Shown piece after piece: positions 1 to 5,038 of a stretch of DNA of 5,038 nt. Positions within the stretch are counted from its first letter, which is position 1. The number at the start of each line of letters is the position of its first letter. The notes under the pieces are model-generated. The model was not told the DNA's origin, did not search any database, and was given only the letters and a program-made list of their open reading frames with translations. The stretch is taken from assembly GCA_964597685.1 (NCBI GenBank), contig CAZQZC010000187.1, positions 1 to 5,038 on the forward strand, given 5' to 3'. The stretch comes from JBCBTJ01 sp964597685 (lineage in GTDB: Bacteria > Pseudomonadota > Alphaproteobacteria > Caulobacterales > Hyphomonadaceae). The position numbers were made by a program, and so were the translations under genes.

Positions 1-1827
1 GCCGTCGACGAGGCGGTGAGCTAACTCGCTGGCGGACATGCCGGCGAGGTCCCGCCCCTCCGTGGCGCGGCGTTCTGGAAGTCGAATTCGCCGCGCGATC
101 GCCGAGGCGGTCTCCGCTGCATCGCCCGTAATCATGATCACCGAAACACCAGCCGAGCGCGCGGCCGCCACGGCGTCGGCGGCTTCCCGACGCGGCGGGT
201 CCATCAGGCCGACAAGGCCGATCAATTGCAAATCGGTTTCTATAGAATCGGCGTTCAAGGGGATGCTGTCAGGCAAGCGCCGTCGGGCGACGCAGATCAC
301 GCGGAGGCCTTCGTTGGCGATCCGATCATGGGCGTTCAGGATCGCCCGCCGCGTCTCCTCGCCGAGCGGCTGGCTCGCGCCGTCGGTCTGGATCCGAGCG
401 CACCGGGGGAGAAGGGTCTGCAGCGCGCCTTTCACATGGACGACGCGGCCGTTCTCACCGGATTGAACCACCGCCATACGTTTGCGTTCGGAGCTGAAAG
501 TCGCTTCGAAGACTCGTCGACCTGCGCCGTCGGGCGACCATCCGGCGTCGAGCGCGAGGTTGAGGAGCGCTGCTTCAGTCGGGTCGCCAATCGCGCGCGG
601 CTCGCCATCTGTGGTTGATAGGGCGGCGTTGTTGCAGAGGGCGGCGGATGTGATCAGATCGCCTATGATCGGGGTGTTCAGGGGGGCAAGATCCCGTCCG
701 CCCCGCTGAAACGCGACACCGGACCCGTTGGCTGGACGGGTGATGTCGACCGCGCCGTCGAGGGTCCAGATCGACACGCCGGTCATTTCGTTTCGTGTCA
801 GCGTGCCGGTCTTGTCTGTGCAGATCACGGTCGCCGCGCCTAATGTCTCGGCCGCTTGCAATAGGCGCAGCAGCGCATTGCGCCGCGCCATCGCCCGCGC
901 GCCGAGGGCCAATGTTACGGTCACTGCGGCGGGCAGGCCTTCTGGCACGATCGCGACAGAGATCGAAATACTGGTGATCAACGCGTCGCTGAGGCTCCAT
1001 CCGGCCGCCCAGCCGAGTCCGCCGGCGAACACCGCCGCCGCGATCGCAGCGGCGCCCAATTGCGCCGCAAGCGCAGCCATTTTCCGCTGAAGCGGCGTCG
1101 TCCCGCCGCCCGCGCCCGCCGCCAGGGTCGAGATCCGGCCAAGTTCGGTCCTCGCACCCGTCGCCACCACAAGACCGTGCGCCCGTCCGGACGTCAGCAA
1201 TGCGCCCGACCAGAGCATTGAGGCGCGCGCATGCAGCGGCGTATCTGGATCGACGGAGGCCGCCTGTTTGGCCACTGCCGAAGACTCGCCAGTCAATGCG
1301 GATTCATCTGCTTTGAGGTCGGTCGCTTCAAGAAGCCGCAGATCGGCTGGGACGCGGTCGCCGGCTTCAAGCACAACAATATCGCCGGGTACGAGATCCT
1401 CGGCTGGGAGCCGAACCTGCTTGCCGTCTCGGATCACAACGCTTGTCGGCGCCATCATCGCCTGGAGCGCTTGGATTGCGTTTTGGGCCCGCCATTCCTG
1501 GGCGAAGCCAAGCGCGGCGTTCAATACGATGATCGCCGCGATCGCGATGGCGTCCAGCCGATCGCCAAGAAACAGCGAGAGGACGGCCGCCGCGATCAGG
1601 ATCAGAACGAGCGCGCTGGAGAATTGCCGGACAAGGACCTCAAGCCAAGCCCGACCGTCGGCCGCGGCCAGCGCGTTTGGCCCGGTTTCAGCGCGGCGGC
1701 GTTTGGCTTCGTCCGCGCTCAGCCCAGCGCGGGCGTCGGAGGTGAAATGCTCAATCGCATCGGCCGCGTCGAGGGCGTGCCAATTTCCGTCTGCGATCGT
1801 CGCCGGGCGCGTCGTGGCGGCGTCCAT
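1..1827 (-). CDS. P2A-type cation-transporting P-type ATPase, N-terminal 609 residues (cut by window edge)
   Basis: An inner-membrane pump that uses ATP to move cations, probably Ca2+ or a related ion. The reading frame is open from the ATG at 1827 to base 1. In order it shows a cation-ATPase N-terminal region (about residues 15-60), two membrane helices (about 70-108), and an actuator domain with TGES at 179-182. A further membrane pair follows (about 253-312) with PEGLP at 295-299, then the phosphorylation motif DKTGTLT with Asp338. The nucleotide domain has GDPTEAALL at 414-422 and KGA at 466-468, and the P-domain has DPPR at 543-546 and TGD at 567-569. PEGLP followed by AAVT fits SERCA/PMR1-type pumps rather than heavy-metal ATPases; no N-terminal metal-binding domain is present. 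Where relatives usually read KGAPE, this protein reads KGALQ. Family members are about 900 residues, so the GDGVND hinge and later helices lie outside the window. No strong Shine-Dalgarno precedes the ATG, only GGGA. The transported ion cannot be fixed from this part. Confidence 0.93.
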   Translation of the reverse strand, partial: MDAATTRPATIADGNWHALDAADAIEHFTSDARAGLSADEAKRRRAETGPNALAAADGRAWLEVLVRQFSSALVLILIAAAVLSLFLGDRLDAIAIAAIIVLNAALGFAQEWRAQNAIQALQAMMAPTSVVIRDGKQVRLPAEDLVPGDIVVLEAGDRVPADLRLLEATDLKADESALTGESSAVAKQAASVDPDTPLHARASMLWSGALLTSGRAHGLVVATGARTELGRISTLAAGAGGGTTPLQRKMAALAAQLGAAAIAAAVFAGGLGWAAGWSLSDALITSISISVAIVPEGLPAAVTVTLALGARAMARRNALLRLLQAAETLGAATVICTDKTGTLTRNEMTGVSIWTLDGAVDITRPANGSGVAFQRGGRDLAPLNTPIIGDLITSAALCNNAALSTTDGEPRAIGDPTEAALLNLALDAGWSPDGAGRRVFEATFSSERKRMAVVQSGENGRVVHVKGALQTLLPRCARIQTDGASQPLGEETRRAILNAHDRIANEGLRVICVARRRLPDSIPLNADSIETDLQLIGLVGLMDPPRREAADAVAAARSAGVSVIMITGDAAETASAIARRIRLPERRATEGRDLAGMSASELAHRLVDG

Positions 1828-1885
1828 GGGGTCCCGTCGTCTGCGTCTCGTTCTGCACGCTGACCAGCATCATGGAGCTTGGGCT

Positions 1886-1899
1886 TTGATGCGCGTCAA
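1886..1899. promoter_or_regulatory. FNR/FixK-like operator in the divergent spacer
   Basis: The 14-base site TTGATGCGCGTCAA is an inverted repeat with one mismatched pair. It fits the TTGAT-N4-ATCAA consensus of FNR/FixK/Anr regulators except that the right half starts with G. Its centre is about 58 bases before the ATG of the flavoprotein gene and about 65 bases before the ATG of the ATPase gene. Either distance would allow activation from near -41.5, though I see no clear -10 element; GATTAT at 1928-1933 is the best guess on the plus strand. Regulation by low oxygen is inferred. Confidence 0.6.
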
Positions 1900-1940
1900 G
1901 GCGATGTCGCTCGGCTCGCGCGATTGCGATTATCTGAAAC

Positions 1941-1945
1941 GGAGG
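1941..1945 (+). promoter_or_regulatory. Shine-Dalgarno that fixes the flavoprotein start
   Basis: GGAGG sits five bases before the ATG at 1951. It decides against a TTG start at 1879 in the same frame, which would put the FNR/FixK-like box inside the coding region and add 24 residues with no family likeness. Confidence 0.85.
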
Positions 1946-1950
1946 CGTCC

Positions 1951-2589
1951 ATGGCGAAGACCGTCACCATTCTCTTGGGACACCCCGATCCCGATCCGAA
2001 GCGCTTCGGTCGACACCTGGCGGACGCCTATCGCACGGGCGCCGAAAACAGCGGCGCACTGGTTCAAACGGTCGACATCGCTCAGCTTGATATCCCGGTT
2101 TTGAGGACAAAGGCCGACTACGAAGCGGGCGATACGCCGGAAGCGCTCCGCGCCGCCCGCGATTCAATAGTGTCCGCGGACCACACGGCGATCGTCTTTC
2201 CGCTCTGGCAGGGGACGCTACCGGCTTTGCTGAAGGCGTTCATGGAACAGGCCTTCAGGCCTGGAATCGTCTTCGAAGCGAACAAAGGCGCCGGATTTCC
2301 GATCCCGCTCATGCGGGGCAAGTCGGCGCGGATCATTGTCACGATGGGCATGCCCAGCGTGCTATACCGCGTCTATTTCGGGGCCCACGGCGTCCGCAAT
2401 CTGAAGCGCGGAATCCTTGGCTTCGCCGGGGTGAAACCGATCCGAACGACGTTGATTGGCGGCGTTGAGCGTGATGAAGCGGGTTTTCACGCCCAATGGC
2501 TGGAAAAGATGCGTGCAATTGGCGCCAAGGATGCCGGACGTAAGACCGCGCCAGCGCCTCAGAGGCCTAAGACATCCGTCATATCGTAA
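1951..2589 (+). CDS. Flavodoxin_2-family NAD(P)H:quinone-type oxidoreductase
   Basis: A 212-residue, probably soluble cytoplasmic flavoprotein of the family that includes NQO1, MdaB and KefF, whose members pass electrons from NAD(P)H to quinones or similar acceptors. The N-terminus (residues 4-12, VTILLGHPD) is the first beta strand and the phosphate-binding region for the flavin. FPLWQGTLPALLKAF at 83-97 is the family's flavin-contacting segment, where many relatives read FPLWWGSMPA. The block at 123-133 (GKSARIIVTMG) and the FGAHGVRNLKRGILGF stretch at 143-158 also match the family. There is no signal peptide or membrane segment. The last 20 or so residues (RKTAPAPQRPKTSVIS) form a polar tail beyond the fold, partly encoded over the end of dapB. 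The gene stands alone on this strand, divergent from the ATPase gene, and probably shares the FNR/FixK-like operator. A KefF-like ancillary role is possible but unsupported, since no Kef channel gene is visible. The exact substrate is unknown. Confidence 0.88.
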   Translation: MAKTVTILLGHPDPDPKRFGRHLADAYRTGAENSGALVQTVDIAQLDIPVLRTKADYEAGDTPEALRAARDSIVSADHTAIVFPLWQGTLPALLKAFMEQAFRPGIVFEANKGAGFPIPLMRGKSARIIVTMGMPSVLYRVYFGAHGVRNLKRGILGFAGVKPIRTTLIGGVERDEAGFHAQWLEKMRAIGAKDAGRKTAPAPQRPKTSVIS

Positions 2590-3368
2590 AGGCCGGGCGG
2601 TTGGCGCGCCGCCCAGATTGCGGCCTCGACGGCGCCTTCGGCGAAGACCGACCGGTCGAGGGCTGCATGGCTGAGGCTCAAGACTTCCTTGCGTGAGGCG
2701 ATGGCGACTTCGTGTTCGCCAACCACGCCGCCGGCGCGGCGGACGGCGAAGCCGATGGTTCCCGGTTCGCGTTTGGCGGCAGGCCCGTCATAGGGGGCGG
2801 CGCGCAATTCGGGCAGCGAGGCGCCGCGACCGACGGCGGCCGCTTCGCCGAGCGCTAGCGCCGTGCCCGAGGGGGCGTCGACCTTGTCGCGATGGTGGGT
2901 CTCCAGGATCTCGATATCCCAATCGGCGCCGAGCTTTCCCGCCGCCAAGCGGACCAATTCGCTCAACAGTGCGACGCCCAAAGAAAAATTGCCGGCCTTA
3001 ACGATGGCGAGCGCGCCCGCAGCGTCGCGGATACGCGCTTCGTCTAAGTCCGAGAAGCCCGTCGTGCCGATGATTGCAGCCCGGACGCCGGACTTCGGAA
3101 GATGGGCGAGGGCCGACAGGGTCGCGGCGGGTGTCGTGAAATCGATCCAGACATGGGCGCCTTGTGCGGCCTCGGCGACGTCGGCGACCGCAGCGACGGA
3201 TATGTCCTCGCGCCCGGCGAGGCGTCCGAGATCGGCGCCGATCAGCTCTGAAGCGGGCGCCTCCGTTCCGCCGGCGAGGCCGAGACCTCGGTCGAGCGCT
3301 GCGGCGACAAGCTGGCGGCCCATGCGCCCTGCGGCGCCGGCCACCGCGATGGATAAGCGATCTGTCAT
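2559..3368 (-). CDS. dapB: 4-hydroxy-tetrahydrodipicolinate reductase
   Basis: A cytoplasmic enzyme that reduces the cyclic product of DapA to tetrahydrodipicolinate with NAD(P)H, on the route to diaminopimelate and lysine. The 269-residue length is normal for the family. The dinucleotide-binding GAAGRMGR is at 11-18, IDFTTPAAT at 75-83 and GTTG at 101-104. The catalytic segment THHRDKVDAPSGTA is at 157-170, with His158 as the expected acid/base and Lys162 beside it. GTIGFAVRRAGGVVGEHEV is near 203-221. The ATG at 3368 is chosen because the protein then begins like known DapB; an upstream ATG at 3500 would run back through the end of dnaJ. No clear Shine-Dalgarno is visible. The gene starts 44 bases after dnaJ and is probably co-transcribed. 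At the nucleotide-selecting loop, Glu36 is followed by Ala where E. coli has Arg39. The usual Asn of the GVN segment is Ala133. Confidence 0.97.
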   Translation of the reverse strand: MTDRLSIAVAGAAGRMGRQLVAAALDRGLGLAGGTEAPASELIGADLGRLAGREDISVAAVADVAEAAQGAHVWIDFTTPAATLSALAHLPKSGVRAAIIGTTGFSDLDEARIRDAAGALAIVKAGNFSLGVALLSELVRLAAGKLGADWDIEILETHHRDKVDAPSGTALALGEAAAVGRGASLPELRAAPYDGPAAKREPGTIGFAVRRAGGVVGEHEVAIASRKEVLSLSHAALDRSVFAEGAVEAAIWAARQPPGLYDMTDVLGL

Positions 3369-3412
3369 GGCGCGGTTATAGCGTCGATTTCGAGGTCGGG
3401 GAGGGGACAGGC

Positions 3413-4570
3413 CTATTGCGGGCGTTTTTCCTCGCCCTCCGTCAGATCGCCCCAAAAGCGTTTCACCCGCCCGAGAAACCCATCGCTTTCCGGATTGCAA
3501 TCAGCCCCGGAGCAATCGCAAAACTCCTGCAGGATCTCGCGCTGTCGCGCGCTGAGGTTACGCGGCGTTTCGACGAACAGCTCGACGTAGAGGTCGCCGG
3601 TGTGGCCGTTGCGAACGCTTGGCATGCCTTTGCCGCGCAGGCGAAGCTTGCGGCCGGTCTGCGCACCTTCCGGGATCGCGACCTTGGCCCGACCGCCGTC
3701 AATGGTGGGGATTTCGATCTCTCCGCCCAGGGCGGCCGTCACCATGGGCACAGGCGCGCGACAATAGAGGTTCGGCCCGTCGCGCTCGAAGATATCGTGT
3801 TCCCGCACGCCGATGAAGATGTAGAGATCACCGCGCGGTCCGCCGCGCTGGCCGATCTCGCCTTCTCCCGCCAGCCGCAGCCGCATGCCGTCTTCAACGC
3901 CGGCCGGTATGGTGACTTTCAGCTCACGATCCTCGCGCACCAAGCCTTGTCCATGGCATTTGCGGCACGGGTGCGGCACGATTTTGCCAGTGCCGTTGCA
4001 GCGCCCGCAGGTGCGCTCCATCGTGAAGAACCCTTGCGTCGCCCGGACGCGGCCTGCGCCGCCGCACGTGCCGCACGTCTCGGGGCTGGTGCCGGGCTCC
4101 GCGCCGTCGCCATCGCAGCGATCGCAGACCGCTGACGTCGGCACGTTGATATGCATTTCCTTGCCGGCGAAGGCGTCTTTGAGGGAGATCTCGAGATCGT
4201 AGCGCAAATCCTGCCCGCGCGCCGGGCCGCTGCGCCGCCGCCCGCCCATGCCGGAGCCGCCGAAGACCTGAGAAAAAATGTTCTCGAAAATATCCTGCGG
4301 GTCGGCGCCGCCGAAGGGGCCGCCGCCTCCGCCGCCCATGCCGTTCTCGAAGGCTGCGTGACCGAACCGGTCATAGGCCGCGCGCTTCTCTTCGTCGGAG
4401 AGCACGGCGTAAGCTTCGTTGATGTCCTTGAACCGCGCCTCGGCATCGGGATCCCCGGCGTTCTGGTCCGGGTGGTTCTTCAGGGCGAGTTTGCGATAAG
4501 CCGATTTAAGCGCCTTCGCGTCGACGCTGCGATCAACGCCGAGAGTCTCATAATAGTCTTTTTTACTCAT
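3413..4570 (-). CDS. dnaJ: Chaperone protein DnaJ (type I Hsp40)
   Basis: The cytoplasmic co-chaperone that delivers unfolded proteins to DnaK and stimulates its ATPase. The 385 residues show the complete type I layout. The J domain spans about 4-70 with HPD at 33-35. A Gly/Phe-rich linker (about 75-118) includes a run of glycines and FGG repeats. Four zinc-binding CxxCxGxG motifs start at Cys149, Cys166, Cys188 and Cys202. C-terminal substrate-binding domains follow (about 210-340) with GDLY at 248-251 and GDLYVEL at 325-331. The ATG at 4570 is chosen because MSKKDYYETLG is the standard DnaJ start and AGAGG lies four bases upstream; a longer frame from 4633 adds unrelated residues. The tail carries three extra cysteines at 351, 353 and 358. 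A candidate heat-shock promoter lies just upstream. dnaK, the usual upstream neighbour, is not in the window and may lie beyond 5038. Confidence 0.98.
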   Translation of the reverse strand: MSKKDYYETLGVDRSVDAKALKSAYRKLALKNHPDQNAGDPDAEARFKDINEAYAVLSDEEKRAAYDRFGHAAFENGMGGGGGGPFGGADPQDIFENIFSQVFGGSGMGGRRRSGPARGQDLRYDLEISLKDAFAGKEMHINVPTSAVCDRCDGDGAEPGTSPETCGTCGGAGRVRATQGFFTMERTCGRCNGTGKIVPHPCRKCHGQGLVREDRELKVTIPAGVEDGMRLRLAGEGEIGQRGGPRGDLYIFIGVREHDIFERDGPNLYCRAPVPMVTAALGGEIEIPTIDGGRAKVAIPEGAQTGRKLRLRGKGMPSVRNGHTGDLYVELFVETPRNLSARQREILQEFCDCSGADCNPESDGFLGRVKRFWGDLTEGEEKRPQ

Positions 4571-4574
4571 AACG

Positions 4575-4579
4575 CCTCT
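4575..4579 (-). promoter_or_regulatory. Shine-Dalgarno of dnaJ
   Basis: AGAGG on the minus strand lies four bases before the ATG at 4570. It supports that start over the longer frame from 4633. Confidence 0.7.
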
Positions 4580-4605
4580 GACGGCCCGGTCCTCACAGAG
4601 ACGAG

Positions 4606-4634
4606 ATCTGGGGGCGCCGACGGTGTATTGCAAG
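4606..4634 (-). promoter_or_regulatory. Candidate RpoH (sigma-32) heat-shock promoter of dnaJ
   Basis: On the minus strand CTTGCAA (4628-4634) is followed after a 14-base spacer by CCCCAGAT (4606-4613). The sigma-32 consensus is CTTGAA, a spacer of about 13-17, and CCCCATNT, so the -10 differs at one fixed position and the -35 mainly at one. Transcription would begin near 4598-4600, giving a leader of about 30 bases with AGAGG in it. The placement and the target gene make it plausible, but the match is imperfect. Confidence 0.45.
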
Positions 4635-4745
4635 CGATTCGGTGCGCCGTTCGCAAAGCTGAGGTCCCACGCGCGGCGAGCGTCCCGTGTCCGTCTTCAG
4701 ATTCTCTCCTCGACATTCCTGTGAAGAAATCTCGACGAGACAAAA

Positions 4746-4783
4746 TCGAGGTTCTGTGGTGGAGGTGAGAGGTGAAACCTCGA
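4746..4783. repeat. 8-bp inverted repeat with 22-base loop
   Basis: TCGAGGTT (4746-4753) and AACCTCGA (4776-4783) are perfect complements. On the minus strand the hairpin is followed by TTTTG, so it might be a weak terminator for a gene upstream of dnaJ, though the loop is large and the T run short. The minus-strand loop contains TCACCTC twice in tandem; the plus strand accordingly reads GGAGGTGAGAGGTGA. A nearby small palindrome, TCTCGACGAGA at 4730-4740, adds local symmetry. The function is unknown. Confidence 0.4.
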
Positions 4784-5006
4784 ACCGGAACCGCGCATCG
4801 GGTTGGTCGGTCGGCGATGCGCAAAGGAAAATGGTGGAGCTCGAGGGACTGAACTGGTCGCCGCAGTGCGGCCCAACACGCCCTATCCCCGCGCCTGCGC
4901 GCACCGCTCCGCCCCGCCGGACCAAGCGCTTTCAACGTAAACCCCGCGCCCCTATCCGCCCCCTGGCGCGCCCGGGGCACACTCCCCTTGCTTCGTTGTC
5001 GGAGGG

Positions 5007-5018
5007 CGGTCCGGACCG
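5007..5018. repeat. 12-bp perfect palindrome at the GC-rich edge
   Basis: CGGTCCGGACCG is self-complementary over all 12 bases and sits in a run made almost only of G and C. It could be an operator or the stem of a structure continuing beyond the window, but short palindromes arise easily in such sequence. Confidence 0.3.
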
Positions 5019-5038
5019 GCCGGGCGGCGGCGGGGCGC

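Larger units (their letters stand above)
4571..5038. other. Non-coding stretch upstream of dnaJ
   Basis: No convincing gene lies in these 468 bases. One minus-strand frame stays open from the right edge down to 4567 and overlaps the dnaJ start, but its product is arginine-rich, has no recognisable family, and matches what open GC-rich DNA gives by chance. No tRNA, tmRNA or CIRCE element (the HrcA operator) was found. The stretch holds the candidate dnaJ promoter, an inverted repeat at 4746-4783 and, from about 4905 on, very GC-rich sequence. It may be the space between dnaJ and an upstream gene such as dnaK. Confidence 0.6.

Noticed and set aside
1879..1950. TTG start giving a 24-residue longer flavoprotein
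   Set aside because: The added residues have no family likeness, would cover the FNR/FixK-like box, and GGAGG lies exactly before the ATG at 1951.
1231..2104. Plus-strand frames opposite the ATPase gene
   Set aside because: The minus-strand frame carries every P-type ATPase motif in order; the opposite frames are compositional shadows.
3369..3500. Earlier ATG for dapB at 3500
   Set aside because: It would overlap the end of dnaJ by 88 bases, and the added residues are not DapB-like, whereas the ATG at 3368 gives a standard N-terminus and length.
3164..4768. Long plus-strand frames opposite dnaJ and dapB
   Set aside because: They are shadows of the two well-supported genes in GC-rich DNA and resemble no protein family.
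4760..4850. tRNA or tmRNA acceptor end suggested by CTCCACCA strings on the minus strand
   Set aside because: No T-arm with a proper stem and TTCRANY loop can be built, no matching 5' acceptor strand is present, and no tmRNA tag sequence follows.
4567..5038. Minus-strand frame open from the right edge to the dnaJ start, overlapping its ATG
   Set aside because: The product is arginine-rich with no recognisable domain, and long chance frames are expected at this GC content. The DnaJ start is well fixed in another frame.

Overview
The window looks like chromosomal DNA of a high-GC alphaproteobacterium, with Rhizobiales-like organisms the closest impression. This rests on strong G/C bias at third codon positions, the style of the DapB and DnaJ sequences, and a FixK/FNR-type box in a divergent promoter region. 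It holds four protein genes, one cut by the left edge, and no RNA gene, insertion sequence or CRISPR array that I can support.

Layout. Bases 1-1827 (minus) encode the first 609 residues of a P2A-type (SERCA/PMR1-like) cation-transporting P-type ATPase, cut by the window edge. A 123-base divergent spacer (1828-1950) contains a near-perfect FNR/FixK-like palindrome. Bases 1951-2589 (plus) encode a 212-residue Flavodoxin_2-family NAD(P)H:quinone-type oxidoreductase. Its last codons overlap tail-to-tail with dapB (2559-3368, minus). dapB lies 44 bases downstream of dnaJ (3413-4570, minus), so dnaJ-dapB probably form one transcript. The last 468 bases (4571-5038) have no convincing gene. They hold a candidate heat-shock promoter and Shine-Dalgarno for dnaJ, an 8-bp inverted repeat, and a GC-rich edge with a 12-bp palindrome.

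How the genes relate. The ATPase and the flavoprotein share one spacer and probably one operator, which suggests joint induction under low oxygen. This is inferred from the box. DnaJ (Hsp40 co-chaperone) and DapB (lysine/diaminopimelate synthesis) are housekeeping proteins joined by position rather than by function.

The points most worth a second look are the FNR/FixK-like box, the extra cysteines at the DnaJ C-terminus, the missing NADPH-type arginine in DapB, and the 31-bp convergent overlap. Nothing here clearly amounts to an undescribed system.
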